A stretch of DNA of 64,000 nucleotides. It comes from SG8-30 sp964406445 (lineage in GTDB: Bacteria > Pseudomonadota > Gammaproteobacteria > Steroidobacterales > Steroidobacteraceae). Position numbers and translations under genes: made by a program. Location of the stretch: assembly GCA_964406445.1 (NCBI GenBank), contig CAYORU010000001.1, positions 124,001 to 188,000 of the forward strand. Reading direction: 5' to 3'. This document shows positions 24,228-33,829 of the stretch, one piece after another. The stretch's first letter is position 1; each line of letters begins with the position of its first letter. The notes beneath the pieces were generated by a model, which was not told the origin of the DNA, made no database searches, and saw nothing but the letters and a program-made list of their open reading frames with translations.

Positions 24228-25467
24228 GGCGACGCAACGAAAGCCAGGTGACCGAGGCGATCAGCGGGATGCTGAGCCAGCCGGCGAGGTCCGCGTCGAT
24301 CGCGAGGCCGAAACGATCGGCGGCCTTGGCGAGGCCGGCGACCAGCGCGCTGCCGTAGTAGGTGATGGCCGCCACCGAGAACGCCTCGACGGCCTGCTGC
24401 AGGCGCAGCTGCAGGCCGAGGCGCTTGTTGAGCGCGGCCAGGATCTTCTTGGACTCGGCCTCCGAGGCGACGTCGACGCGCGTGCGCAGCAGGTCGACCG
24501 TACGCGACACGCGGCCCGACAGCGCCTCCTGGCGCGCGTCCGCGCTGACGCAGGTGCGCATGGCCGGCGCGAGGCGCCGGTCGAGGAAGCCGGCGATGGT
24601 CGGCAGCTCGCCGACCGACGCCTCCTCGAGACCCTCGACCCGCTGCCGGACGATCGCGTAGTAGGCGTCCGCCGCCGAGAAGCGGTACTGGCTGCCGGCC
24701 ACCGAGCGCTCGACCCGCGCCGCGAGGTCCACGAGCCGCGCCAGCAGCTCGTCGTCGCGGGCGGGGCCGGAGCCGAGGCAGTCCTCGGTCAGCTGCGCGA
24801 GCTCCGACTCCGCGCCGGTGACAAAGCGGTGCACGTCGCGTGCGAGCGGCAGGGACAGCAGCGCCATCATCCGGTAGCACTCGAGCTCGAAAAGCGACTG
24901 CACGGCGCGGCCGACCTGCCGCGCGGACATGTCTTGCACCAGCAGCTGGAAGGAGGAGAAGCCGTGCCGCTCGATGCGAAAGCCGGCCCGCAGGCGCGCA
25001 CCCCCGGCGAGCGCGGCTTCGGTGGCGACCGGCTCCGCGGGCAGCGCGCGTGCCTCCTCGCTGCCGGCGGCAGCGACCAGCAGGCGCGTGGCGACGAACA
25101 GCCGCCCCGGCAGCTCCGCGAGCTCGACGCCCGGCAGGTGCTCGCCGAGCGTCTCGAGGGTCGCTTCCGCGTGCAGCCCGGGACGGTAGAAGACGTAATT
25201 GGTGAACTCGGTGTGCCGCTCCCACTTGCAGAGGAAGCCGCCGCCCTCCAGGAGCGCGTGCATGGCGCCGGCGTCCGGCGGGTTCATCTCGTGCGCGGCC
25301 GCGAAACGGGCGAGCCAGTCCCGCTCCGCCGCCTCGTCGCCGGGCTCGGTCAGGAAAGTGAGGCACCAGACGGTCTGCGGCGGCGTCAGCAGCACCAGCG
25401 GCCGGGCATGAAGCTCGTCGCTCAGGACGTGCCGGGCGGGGTGCTCGGTCAGGGCGGAACGGGTCAA
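24196..25467 (-). CDS. DUF3422 family membrane protein
   Basis: A 423-aa protein matching the proteobacterial DUF3422 family: N-terminal RHVLSDELHARP and LVLLTPPQTVWCL, a long helical middle, and two C-terminal membrane segments (about residues 360-385 and 395-415). Function is unknown in the family. The start is taken as TTG at 25467, with GGAG 8 nt upstream; the frame is open to 25884, but the extra part has no homology and overlaps the ABC1 gene on the other strand. The 3' end overlaps the DUF938 gene by 32 bp. Confidence 0.85.
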   Translation of the reverse strand: MTRSALTEHPARHVLSDELHARPLVLLTPPQTVWCLTFLTEPGDEAAERDWLARFAAAHEMNPPDAGAMHALLEGGGFLCKWERHTEFTNYVFYRPGLHAEATLETLGEHLPGVELAELPGRLFVATRLLVAAAGSEEARALPAEPVATEAALAGGARLRAGFRIERHGFSSFQLLVQDMSARQVGRAVQSLFELECYRMMALLSLPLARDVHRFVTGAESELAQLTEDCLGSGPARDDELLARLVDLAARVERSVAGSQYRFSAADAYYAIVRQRVEGLEEASVGELPTIAGFLDRRLAPAMRTCVSADARQEALSGRVSRTVDLLRTRVDVASEAESKKILAALNKRLGLQLRLQQAVEAFSVAAITYYGSALVAGLAKAADRFGLAIDADLAGWLSIPLIASVTWLSLRRLRRRLELEPA

Positions 25468-25585
25468 GGAGATCTCCAGCGCGCCGCGGCCATCCCGGGC
25501 ACGGCAGCGGCGAGTCTCCCACACCGGGCCTTGCCGGCCCAAGCGCCGGCTCATCCGGCCGCACGCGGCGTGCGAACATGGGCAG

Positions 25586-26923
25586 GTGACCGCCCGCCAC
25601 TCCAGCCGCTCGCGCAGGCCCGTCCCGACCAGCCGGCTCGGGCGGGTGTTCCGCATGGGCATGATGGCGAGCGAGCTGACCTTCGGCAGCGCGCTCGAGG
25701 GCGCGAAGCAGTGGCTGTCCGGCCGGCGGCCGACCGGCGCCGCCACCCTGCTGACGACCCGCAATGCCGAAGTCCTCGCCCGCGAGCTGTCGCGGCTGCG
25801 CGGCGCGGCCATGAAGCTCGGCCAGATGCTCTCGCTGCAGGGCGACGAGATCCTGCCGCCGGAGTTCACGCAGGCGCTCGCCATCCTCGGCTCGCAGGGC
25901 TACGCGATGCCCGCCGCGCAGCTGCACGGCGTGCTCGGCCGCGAGTACGGCACCGGCTGGCAGCGCCGCTTCGAGCACTTCGAGGAGGAGCCCCTGGCTG
26001 CGGCCTCCATCGGCCAGGTGCACCGGGCGCGCGCCGCCGACGGCCGCGAGCTGGTGCTCAAGATCCAGTACCCCGGCGTCGCCCGCAGCATCGACTCGGA
26101 CGTCGACAACATGGCCACGCTGCTCGGCTGGCTCGACTTCCTGCCGCTCGACCTCGACGTCGACGGGCTCGCGGCCGAGGCCAAGCGCCAGCTCCGGCTC
26201 GAGGCCGACTACGAGTCCGAGGCCCGCCATGCCGCGCGCTTCGCCACGCTGCTGTCGGACGACGCCGATTTCCTCGTGCCGCGCGTGCATGCCGACCTGA
26301 GCACCAGGCGCATCCTGGCGCTCGACTACGTGGAGGGCATTCCGCTGGGTGAGCTGCGCGCCGCCGGCGTGTCGCAGCGCGAGCGCGACCGGCTCGGCCG
26401 CGCGCTCGAGTCCCTCATGTTCCGCGAGCTGTTCGGGATTCGCTACATGCAGACCGACCCGAACCCGGCCAACTACCTCTACGAGCCGAATAGCCGGCGG
26501 ATCGCGCTGCTCGATTTCGGCTCGACGCTCGAACTCGAGCCCGGCCGCGTCGAGCGCTACCGCGACATCTGCCGCGCGCTGCTCGCCGGCGACGAGGCCG
26601 GCATTCGCCGCCACGCCACCGACCTCGGCTATCTCTCCGCGGACGAGCCGGCCGACCGGGCACAGGGCGTGATCGACATCATCCGGCTCGTCTGCGAGCC
26701 GCTCACGCACCGTGGCGCCTACGACTTCGCGGGTTCGCGCCTCGTCGGCCGCGCCCGCGACCTCGGCATCGACCTCGCGCTGCGCCACGGCCTGCCGACC
26801 CCGCCGCCCGATACGGCCTTCCTGCACCGCAAGCTGGTCGGTAACTTCCTGCTCTGCGCGCTGCTCGGCGCACGCATCGACGCGCACGCGCTCATCCAGC
26901 CCTGGCTCGCGGAGTCGCGGTGA
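25586..26923 (+). CDS. ABC1/UbiB family atypical kinase (AarF-like)
   Basis: A 445-aa ADCK/COQ8-like protein. Seen motifs: AAMKLGQMLS (KxGQ), AAASIGQVHRA (Ala-rich loop), LVLKIQYPG (ATP-binding Lys), TDPNPANYLY (catalytic-loop region) and LLDFGST (DFG-like). The family includes UbiB, needed for ubiquinone synthesis, but this version lacks the C-terminal membrane helices of UbiB and is closer to the soluble COQ8/ADCK type. It starts with GTG at 25586 and its stop overlaps the next SDR gene by 4 bp, so the two are co-expressed. Confidence 0.87.
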   Translation: MTARHSSRSRRPVPTSRLGRVFRMGMMASELTFGSALEGAKQWLSGRRPTGAATLLTTRNAEVLARELSRLRGAAMKLGQMLSLQGDEILPPEFTQALAILGSQGYAMPAAQLHGVLGREYGTGWQRRFEHFEEEPLAAASIGQVHRARAADGRELVLKIQYPGVARSIDSDVDNMATLLGWLDFLPLDLDVDGLAAEAKRQLRLEADYESEARHAARFATLLSDDADFLVPRVHADLSTRRILALDYVEGIPLGELRAAGVSQRERDRLGRALESLMFRELFGIRYMQTDPNPANYLYEPNSRRIALLDFGSTLELEPGRVERYRDICRALLAGDEAGIRRHATDLGYLSADEPADRAQGVIDIIRLVCEPLTHRGAYDFAGSRLVGRARDLGIDLALRHGLPTPPPDTAFLHRKLVGNFLLCALLGARIDAHALIQPWLAESR

Positions 26924-27966
26924 GCCGGCCCGGCCCGCTGGGGCGCCTCGCCGCGCACCTCGCCTCGACCGTGCTCGATCCGACCATCGTGCTGTCCTTC
27001 GACAGGAGCGGCTACCTGCGCCACGCCGCCGGCTTCGACCCGCGCGACCTCGAGGTCGACCTGACCGGCCGCATCTGCCTCGTCACCGGCGCCAACTCGG
27101 GCATCGGCTATGCGACCAGCGAAGGCCTCGCCGGTCGCGGAGCGACCGTGTGGATGCTCTGTCGGAACGAGGAGCGCGCGGCCGAGGCCGCGAGCAGGCT
27201 GAGGCGCGCCACGGGCTCACGGCGCATTCACGTCGGGCTCGTCGACGTCGCGGACTTCGCCTCGATCCGGCGGTTCGCCGCCGGCTTCGCAGCCTCGAAG
27301 GTGGACGTGCTGGTGCACAACGCCGGCATGCTCGCCGACGAGCGCCAGGAGACCGCCGACGGCCACGAGCTGACCCTGGCCACCCACGTGCTGGGCCCGC
27401 TGCTGCTTTCCTGCCTTTTCAAGCCGAGGCTCGCCGCGGCCGGCGGCGCGCGGGTGGTGTTCGTGTCCTCCGGCGGCATGTACGGCGCCCGGCTGTCGGT
27501 GGCGGACGTCGAGTGGCGTGCGCGGCCCTTCGACGGCGTCTCCGCCTACGCGCAGGCCAAGCGCATGCAGGTGGTCCTCGCCGAGACGCTGGCGCGCCAG
27601 CTCGCGGCGGATCGGATCACCGTCAACGCCATGCACCCTGGCTGGGCCGAGACGCCGGCGCTCGCCAGCTCGCTGCCCCGGTTCCATGCGCTGACCCGGC
27701 GCATCCTGCGGACGCCGGCGCAGGGCGCAGACACGGCGCTGTGGCTCGCCGCGAGCGGGGCGGCGCGCAGCGAGACCGGTAGGTTCTGGTTCGACCGTGC
27801 CGCGCGCCGGACGCACCTGCTGCGCCGCACGCGCGAGACGCCGGCGGAACGGGCGGCGTTCCTCGAGCTCTGCCGTGCGGCGGTTCCGGAGTTCTCGCGG
27901 CTCGGACCCACCAGCCGGGGCGAGGACCTGCCGGCGAAATCCCCGCGCCGCGGCGGTTCGAGGTAA
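26920..27966 (+). CDS. Short-chain dehydrogenase/reductase, retinol-dehydrogenase/DHRS12-like
   Basis: A 348-aa SDR with a 45-residue N-terminal extension before the cofactor motif VTGANSGIGYATSEGL (about residues 50-65). NNAG is replaced by HNAGM; catalytic residues lie in VFVSSGGMYG (Ser) and YAQAKRMQ (Tyr, Lys). The Arg in the CRNEER segment after beta-2 suggests NADP(H). It overlaps the ABC1 kinase stop (GTGA). Substrate not predictable; lipid or quinone-related carbonyls are possible, given the neighbour. Confidence 0.85.
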   Translation: MSRPGPLGRLAAHLASTVLDPTIVLSFDRSGYLRHAAGFDPRDLEVDLTGRICLVTGANSGIGYATSEGLAGRGATVWMLCRNEERAAEAASRLRRATGSRRIHVGLVDVADFASIRRFAAGFAASKVDVLVHNAGMLADERQETADGHELTLATHVLGPLLLSCLFKPRLAAAGGARVVFVSSGGMYGARLSVADVEWRARPFDGVSAYAQAKRMQVVLAETLARQLAADRITVNAMHPGWAETPALASSLPRFHALTRRILRTPAQGADTALWLAASGAARSETGRFWFDRAARRTHLLRRTRETPAERAAFLELCRAAVPEFSRLGPTSRGEDLPAKSPRRGGSR

Positions 27967-28038
27967 TCTCGCCACGGGGTTCCGCGTCTGCTGCCAGCGG
28001 CATGCCCCGGACCTCGGCTGATAGGAGAGCCGTCAGGC

Positions 28039-29379
28039 ATGCGCGACAGGATCGCGGCCTTCGCCCGCGCGGCCGGAAGCTGGGTGCCCGACGCGACGGC
28101 GGCTGCCGTCATCATGCTGGTCATCCTTGCGTCGACAGCGCTTGCCCTCGGGAACTCGCCGGTCGAGACGGTGGATGCCTGGTATCGGGGCCTGTGGATG
28201 CTGCTGCCGTTCAGCATGCAGATGGCGCTGATGCTGGTGCTGAGCGGCGTACTTAGCCAGACCGCTGCATTCCGCCGGGCCGTGCAGGCGCTGGCCGAGA
28301 TGCCGCAAACCGCGGGCCAGAGCATCGCGCTTGCTGTTGCGGTCGCCTCGATCCTGTCGTACTTCCACTGGGCGATCGGAATCACCATGGGCCCGCTCAT
28401 CGCGGTGCAATTCGCCGCCGCGGCCGAGCGCAAGGGCATCCAGCTGGACTTCCCGTTCCTGCTCGCCACGCTGTTCGCGGCGACCTCTGTCTGGCAGTAC
28501 GGGCTGTCGTCCTCCGCGGCTCTCCTGATGGCCACCCCGGGACACTTCCTCGAGGACCGCACGGGGGTCTGGAGCCTCGGCACCACGATCGGCTCGCTGC
28601 CCGCGCTGGCGGTGGTCATCGCGTTCCCATTTGCGCTCGTGGCGATGGCACGGTGGCTGCGACCCCGGGACGCCAAGCCGCTGTCCGCGTTCCCGCACGC
28701 CGAGGCGCTCGCCCGGGATCTGACTGGAGACAGCGTCGCTGACACCCGCGCAACAGGCTTCTCTGGCTGGACGGAGCGCACGGCCCTTTTTCCATGGCTG
28801 CTCGCGGCGGCGCTCGGCGCCTGGCTGTTCCACCACTTCGTCACGCTGGGATCGAGCCTCGAACTGAACTCCGTGAACGCGGTGCTGCTGATGCTGGCGC
28901 TCATGATGCAGGGCAGCATCGGCGCCTTCTCGCGCGCCATGGGCAGGGCGGTGCTGTCCTGCGCACCGATCATCGTGCTCTACCAGCTCTACGGCGGCGT
29001 CGCGGGCGTGCTGCAGTTCACCAGCGTCGGCGAATGGTTCGCGCGCCTCTTCGCCGAGCTGGCGACGCCCCTGAGCTTCCCGCTGTTGACCGCGCTCGGC
29101 GGATCGATCATCGCCATTTTCGTGCCCTCGAGCGGCGGCCAGTGGGTCATCCAGGGATTCGTCACGGTCGCGGCGGCCGAGAATGTCGGGGCGTCCCCCC
29201 AGCTGGGAATGCTCGCGCTCGGCATCGGCGACCAGATGGGCAACCTGCTGGCGCCTTTCTGGGTGGTCGTGGTCGCGGGCATCGCGCGGATCGACTTCCG
29301 CGAGATCTTCGGCCACGTGCTGACCTACGCGCTGCTGTGGTTCGCGATCGGCGTCGGCTGCTTCACGCTCCTGCGCTGA
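28039..29379 (+). CDS. atoE: Short-chain fatty acid transporter, AtoE family
   Basis: A 446-aa polytopic membrane protein with about ten to twelve hydrophobic segments. It shows family blocks FHWAIGITMGPLIAV, MMQGSIGAFSRAMGRAV, FVPSSGGQWVIQGF and GIGDQMGNLLAPFWVV. AtoE-type proteins take up short-chain fatty acids such as butyrate or acetoacetate. TAGGAGAG precedes the ATG. It stands alone between an SDR (72 bp upstream) and a convergent TPP enzyme. Its base composition looks slightly less G+C-rich than its neighbours. Confidence 0.87.
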   Translation: MRDRIAAFARAAGSWVPDATAAAVIMLVILASTALALGNSPVETVDAWYRGLWMLLPFSMQMALMLVLSGVLSQTAAFRRAVQALAEMPQTAGQSIALAVAVASILSYFHWAIGITMGPLIAVQFAAAAERKGIQLDFPFLLATLFAATSVWQYGLSSSAALLMATPGHFLEDRTGVWSLGTTIGSLPALAVVIAFPFALVAMARWLRPRDAKPLSAFPHAEALARDLTGDSVADTRATGFSGWTERTALFPWLLAAALGAWLFHHFVTLGSSLELNSVNAVLLMLALMMQGSIGAFSRAMGRAVLSCAPIIVLYQLYGGVAGVLQFTSVGEWFARLFAELATPLSFPLLTALGGSIIAIFVPSSGGQWVIQGFVTVAAAENVGASPQLGMLALGIGDQMGNLLAPFWVVVVAGIARIDFREIFGHVLTYALLWFAIGVGCFTLLR

Positions 29380-29407
29380 GCTGCCACGCCATCCTCCTGA
29401 GGCCGGA

Positions 29408-30967
29408 TCAGCCCGAAGACGCGGGCGCCACGCGTGCCTCGATGAGGAACGGGCCGCGGCGCGCCGTCGCAGCGCCGAGCGCGTCGTCGAGCGCCTCGGC
29501 CGTATCCACGGCGGTAGCCTCGACGCCAAAGCCACGGGCCAGCGAGACGAAGTCCAGCGCCGGCCGGTCGAGCGAGAGTACCGGCCAGGCGTTCGGGCCC
29601 GGCGGGCGGCCCTCGATCTGCAGGTGCTCGTAGGCGAGGATCGCGTAGCTCTGGTTGGCGCAGATCACGGTGGTGACGTCGAGGTTCTCGCGCGCCTGCG
29701 TCCACAGCGCCTGGATCGTGTAGAGCGCGCTGCCGTCGCCGGAGACGGCGAGCACCTTGCGGCCCGGTGCGCCAAGCGCGGCGCCGGTCGACAGCGGCAG
29801 CGAGCCGCCGATCGCGCCGCCCATGAGCTCGAGGCACTCGTGCGGCGCCGCCGCGACGAGCGCGTCCTGCAGGCCGAGGCTCGCGGTGATGGCCTCCTCG
29901 CACAGCACCGCGCCTTCGGGGAGCCGGCGCGCGAGGGCGAGCGCGAGGCCGCGGGCGTCGATCGGGCCGCCGGGCCGGTCCGGCAGCGCCGGCGCGGCGG
30001 GCGCGGCCAGGGCAGGCGCGCCGACTCGCTCCGCCAGCGCCTCTAGCGCGGCTTGCGCGTCCTCGCCGGCCTCCGCGACCGCGAGGTCGACGCTCTCGGG
30101 GCGAAGCGGCACGCCCCTCCTTCCAGGGTAACCGAAGAAGTTCACCGGGCTTCTTGCGCCGAAACGCAGCAGGGCATCGACCTCGGAGAGGAAGGCTTCC
30201 GCAGCTGCGCCGAAGTACGGGATCTTCGGCACGAGCGGACGTCCGCCGCCGCGCGCGGCGCGCGCATTGAAGGTCTCGCTCGCAAGCCGCGCGCCGGTCG
30301 CGACGGCGATCCGCGCCGCCGCTTGCTGCCCGCGCTGCGACAGCGCGGCGCCACCGAGCAGCAGCATCGCGCGGCTGCCGAACTTCGCGAGCACCGCGGC
30401 CGCGGCCGCGAGGCGCCCCTCGTCGGGCGCGGGCGGCGGCACCGGCGCGGGCGGCTCGAGCGCCGAGGCGCCCTCGCTCCAGGCGCTGTCGGCCGGCACG
30501 ATGAGCGTGGCCGGTCCGCCGAAGGCGCGCGCGGCGGTCAAGGCGGCGGCGGCCATCGGGCCGGCGGCGGCGGGGCCGTCGACGGACTGTACCCAGACGG
30601 AGAACGGCCGCGCCACCGCCGCAACGTCCGTGGTGAGCGGGGCGTCGAGCGGCAGGTGGGCGTGGGTATGGTCGCCGACGAGATTGATGATCGGGCTGCG
30701 CGCCCGGCGCGCGTTGTGCAGGTTGGCCGCGCCGTTGGCGAGCCCGGGGCCGAGGTGCAGCAAGGTTGCGGCCGGGCGGCCGGCCATGCGCGCGTAGCCG
30801 TCCGCGGCGCCGGTCACCACGCCCTCGAACAGGCCCAGCACGGACCGCACCTGCGGCACGTCATCGAGGGCCCGGACCAGCGCCATCTCCGAGGTGCCGG
30901 GGTTGGCGAAGATCGTGTCCACGCCGCCGCGGTGGAGCGTCTCGAGGATGGCCTGCGCGCCTTTCAT
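29408..30967 (-). CDS. TPP-dependent enzyme, acetolactate synthase large-subunit-like
   Basis: A 519-aa thiamine-diphosphate enzyme with the three-domain acetolactate synthase/benzoylformate decarboxylase layout. The N-terminal PYR domain has FANPGTSEM and GLFEGVVTGAADGYARM with the catalytic Glu. The C-terminal TPP motif is GDGSALYTIQALW, ending at NQSYAI. It resembles the ilvB-like proteins often annotated as acetolactate synthase large subunit without a small subunit; a decarboxylase on another 2-oxoacid is equally possible. The ATG at 30967 (GGAG seven bases upstream) is preferred to the ATG at 30979. Confidence 0.85.
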   Translation of the reverse strand: MKGAQAILETLHRGGVDTIFANPGTSEMALVRALDDVPQVRSVLGLFEGVVTGAADGYARMAGRPAATLLHLGPGLANGAANLHNARRARSPIINLVGDHTHAHLPLDAPLTTDVAAVARPFSVWVQSVDGPAAAGPMAAAALTAARAFGGPATLIVPADSAWSEGASALEPPAPVPPPAPDEGRLAAAAAVLAKFGSRAMLLLGGAALSQRGQQAAARIAVATGARLASETFNARAARGGGRPLVPKIPYFGAAAEAFLSEVDALLRFGARSPVNFFGYPGRRGVPLRPESVDLAVAEAGEDAQAALEALAERVGAPALAAPAAPALPDRPGGPIDARGLALALARRLPEGAVLCEEAITASLGLQDALVAAAPHECLELMGGAIGGSLPLSTGAALGAPGRKVLAVSGDGSALYTIQALWTQARENLDVTTVICANQSYAILAYEHLQIEGRPPGPNAWPVLSLDRPALDFVSLARGFGVEATAVDTAEALDDALGAATARRGPFLIEARVAPASSG

Positions 30968-30987
30968 GATCCGCTCCATAATGCGGG

Positions 30988-31578
30988 GTGTCCGCCGCCA
31001 GTGTGCCAGAGCCCGACGCCGTGGATCGAACCCTCAGACTGCTGTGCCATCCCGAGACGCCGCTGCCGACGCTTCGCGCCGTGAGCGCCCGTGCCGAGCG
31101 CAAGGGGGCGGCCGGGCTGCTGCTCGAGTACGCGCTCGATGGCGACATCGCAACGCTGCGCGTCCCTGCCCTGGCCGCCCCGCGGCGGGCGGGAGAGCTG
31201 TGGCGACACACCTGCCTCGAGGCCTTCGTCGGCACGGAACGCCTCGACGCCTACGCGGAAATCAACCTCGCACCTTCGGGCGAGTGGGCTGCCTGGAGCT
31301 TCGAGCGCTACCGCGCCGAGCGCCAGGACGTGGCGATGCCCGAGCCGCGCTTCGACGTGGTGGTCGGGGCCGCTTCCCTCGAGCTGCGCGCCGAAATGGA
31401 CCTCTCGGCGCTGCCCTGGCTGGCCGGAGCCGACACCTGGCGGGTCGGTCTCGCGGCCGTCCTCGAGTCGCGCGACGGCACGCTGAGCTACTGGGCGCTC
31501 GCGCATCCGCCCGGCAAGCCGGACTTCCATGCGCCCGCGGGCTGGCGATGCATCCTCCAGGACCCGCCCGGACGATGA
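30988..31578 (+). CDS. DOMON-like domain protein
   Basis: A 196-aa beta-sandwich protein of the bacterial DOMON-like ligand-binding type: LWRHTCLEAFVG, YAEINLAPSGEWAAWSFERYR and a C-terminal YWALAHPPGKPDFH. It lacks an obvious signal peptide, so it is probably cytoplasmic. The GTG start lies 20 bp from the divergent TPP-enzyme gene, and the stop overlaps the next ATG (ATGA), so it is coupled to the DUF1343 gene. Function unknown. Confidence 0.8.
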   Translation: MSAASVPEPDAVDRTLRLLCHPETPLPTLRAVSARAERKGAAGLLLEYALDGDIATLRVPALAAPRRAGELWRHTCLEAFVGTERLDAYAEINLAPSGEWAAWSFERYRAERQDVAMPEPRFDVVVGAASLELRAEMDLSALPWLAGADTWRVGLAAVLESRDGTLSYWALAHPPGKPDFHAPAGWRCILQDPPGR

Positions 31579-32786
31579 CCGTCCGCTTCGGCATCGACCG
31601 GCTCGTTCACGAATCGGCGCTGCGTCGCCCGCTCGCCGGCCGGCGGGTCGCGCTCCTCGCCCACCCTGCTTCCGTGACGGAGTCGCTCGGGCACACGCTC
31701 GACGCGCTCGGCGCCCTGCCCGACCTGCGCCTGACCGCCGCCTTCGGGCCGCAGCACGGCCTGCGCGGCGACAAGCAGGACAACATGGTCGAGTCGCAGG
31801 ACTTCATCGACCCGGCGCGCGGCATCCCGGTGTTCAGCCTGTACGGCGAGGTGCGCCGGCCGACGCCGCGCATGATGGACAGCTTCGACGTGCTGCTGGT
31901 CGACCTGCAGGACCTGGGCTGCCGGATCTACACGTTCATCACCACGCTGCGCTACGTGCTCGAAGCCGCGGCCGCCCACGGCAAGGCGGTGTGGGTGCTG
32001 GACAGGCCGAACCCGATCGGCCGGCCCATCGAGGGGTTGACGCTGCGCGCGGGCTGGGAGAGCTTTGTCGGCGCAGGCCCGCTGCCGATGCGCCACGGCC
32101 TGACGCTCGGCGAGCTGGCCGGCTGGTTTCGCGCCTCGCTCGCGCTGGACGTCGAGCTCGAGGTCATCAGGATGCAGGGCTGGGATCCCGCGAGAGCCCC
32201 CGGCCACGGCTGGCCGCTCGGCGAGCGCAGCTGGGTGAACCCGAGCCCCAACGCGCCGAACCTTTCGATGGCCCGCTGCTACCCGGGCTCGGTGATGCTC
32301 GAGGGCACCACCCTCTCCGAGGGCCGCGGCACGACCCGCCCGCTCGAGGTCCTCGGCGCGCCGGATGTCGACGCCGGCGCGCTGCTCGCCGAAATGCGTC
32401 GGCTTGCGCCCGCTTGGCTCGCCGGCTGCCGCCCGCGGCCCTGCTGGTTCGAGCCGACCTTCCACAAGCACGTCGGCCGGCTCTGCGCCGGGCTGCAGAT
32501 GCACGTCGACGACCCCGGATACGACCACGCCGCGTTCCGCCCCTGGAGGCTCTTTGCGCTCGCCTTCAAGGCGCTGCGACGCCTCGCGCCGGATTACCCG
32601 CTCTGGCGGGACTTCCCCTACGAATACGAGAGCGGCCGCCTCGCCATCGACCTGATCAACGGCAGCGAGCTGCTGCGACAGTGGGTGGACGACCCGGAGG
32701 CCGCTCCGGGCGACCTCGACGCGCTCGCGCGCGCCGACGAGGCCGCCTGGGCCGAGGCGCGCGAACCGTGGCTGCTTTACCGTTGA
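31575..32786 (+). CDS. DUF1343 family protein (NamZ-like exo-N-acetylmuramidase family)
   Basis: A 403-aa DUF1343 protein. Conserved blocks: FGPQHGLRGDKQDNM, LVDLQDLGCRIYTF, WVLDRPNPIGR, LSEGRGTTRPLEVLGAPD and a C-terminal DFPYEYE. A characterised member, NamZ, releases N-acetylmuramic acid from peptidoglycan ends. No export signal is visible in this chain, so a recycling role in the cytoplasm or a non-classical location is possible. It is translationally coupled to the DOMON-like gene before it and to a lipoprotein gene after it. Confidence 0.87.
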   Translation: MTVRFGIDRLVHESALRRPLAGRRVALLAHPASVTESLGHTLDALGALPDLRLTAAFGPQHGLRGDKQDNMVESQDFIDPARGIPVFSLYGEVRRPTPRMMDSFDVLLVDLQDLGCRIYTFITTLRYVLEAAAAHGKAVWVLDRPNPIGRPIEGLTLRAGWESFVGAGPLPMRHGLTLGELAGWFRASLALDVELEVIRMQGWDPARAPGHGWPLGERSWVNPSPNAPNLSMARCYPGSVMLEGTTLSEGRGTTRPLEVLGAPDVDAGALLAEMRRLAPAWLAGCRPRPCWFEPTFHKHVGRLCAGLQMHVDDPGYDHAAFRPWRLFALAFKALRRLAPDYPLWRDFPYEYESGRLAIDLINGSELLRQWVDDPEAAPGDLDALARADEAAWAEAREPWLLYR

Positions 32787-33235
32787 GCGGCCGGCATCTC
32801 GCGGCGACGCTCGCGGCTGCCGCCCTGCTGCTCGCCGGCTGTGGCGCGCCCAACTCGCCCGAGGCCGAGGTGCGGACCGTCGTGGCCGAGGCCGAAGCAG
32901 CGGCCGAAGCCCGCGACGCGTCGCGGCTCTTCGACCTCATCGATCCCGGCTACCGCGATCCGCAAGGTAACGGCGCCGAGGAGCTGAAGCGCTACCTGCG
33001 CGGCTGGCTCATCGCGCACCAGAGCGTGCGGCTGATCACGCGCGTCGACTCGGTCGAGTTTCCTGCCGAGGGGCTCGCGCGGGTGCGGGCGACGGTGGGG
33101 ATGCTCGGGCGCGAGGCTGGTGGCGAGGCCTGGGACCTCGCTGCGGACGTCTACGACCTCGACGTGACGCTCGCGCGCGACGGCGGCGAGTGGCGGGTCA
33201 CCCGCGCCGAGTGGCGCCGCGGCGCGGGCGGCTGA
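32768..33235 (+). CDS. Putative lipoprotein with NTF2-like domain
   Basis: About 155 aa. A short signal ends in the lipobox LLLAGCGAP, after which the residues AEVRTVVAEAEAAAEARDASRLFDLIDPGY and WRVTRAEWRR suggest an NTF2/SnoaL-like domain. The start could be GTG 32768 or TTG 32783 (which overlaps the DUF1343 stop as TTGA); neither has a strong ribosome-binding site, so I give the longer form. It probably acts at the cell envelope together with the DUF1343 protein. It converges with the yqhA gene, with a 3-bp gap. Confidence 0.75.
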   Translation: MAALPLSGRHLAATLAAAALLLAGCGAPNSPEAEVRTVVAEAEAAAEARDASRLFDLIDPGYRDPQGNGAEELKRYLRGWLIAHQSVRLITRVDSVEFPAEGLARVRATVGMLGREAGGEAWDLAADVYDLDVTLARDGGEWRVTRAEWRRGAGG

Positions 33236-33238
33236 TCC

Positions 33239-33748
33239 TCAGTCCTTGTGCTCGCGGTGCGCCGCGAAGGACATGCGGTCCAGCACGCCGAGCAGCACCG
33301 CCGAGACCACGAAGGTCAGGTGCAGCACCACGTACCAGAAGATCTTGTCGTTGGCGATCTGCTGCGCGTCCATGAACACCCGCAGCAGGTGGATCGAGGA
33401 GATCGCGACGATCGAGGCCGCGACCTTGAGCTTGAGCGTGCCGGCGTCGAGCTTGCCGAGCCAGCCGAGCGCGTCGGTGCGCGCCGCGTCGATGCGCGAG
33501 ACGAAGTTCTCGTAACCCGAGAACATGACCATGACGATCAGGCTGCCGACCAGCGTCAGGTCGACCATGGCGAGCACCGTCAGCACGAGGTCGGCCTCGG
33601 TCAGCGACGGCGCGTGCGACAGCACGTGGAAGGCCTCCTGGAAGAACTTGATCGCGAGCGCAATGAGGGCGAGCGACAGGCCGAGGTAGACCGGCGCCAG
33701 CAGCCAGCGGCAGGCGAACAGCAGCTTCTCGACGAAGTTCTCGACCAT
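33239..33748 (-). CDS. YqhA/UPF0114 family membrane protein
   Basis: A 169-aa integral membrane protein with four hydrophobic segments. It matches UPF0114: N-terminal ENFVEKLLFACRWLLAPVY, SLIVMVMFSGYENFVSRID and SSIHLLRVFMDA. Function is unknown. The ATG at 33748 is where family homology starts; the frame extends to 33802 without homology. Its 3' end meets the lipoprotein gene on the other strand. Confidence 0.88.
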   Translation of the reverse strand: MVENFVEKLLFACRWLLAPVYLGLSLALIALAIKFFQEAFHVLSHAPSLTEADLVLTVLAMVDLTLVGSLIVMVMFSGYENFVSRIDAARTDALGWLGKLDAGTLKLKVAASIVAISSIHLLRVFMDAQQIANDKIFWYVVLHLTFVVSAVLLGVLDRMSFAAHREHKD

Positions 33749-33829
33749 GGCGTCCCCGGGGCCCCTGGGCGGGCGGCGCGAGTGTGCCGCTTTTCCGGGC
33801 AAAAATCACCTTTCGAGGCGCACGGCCGC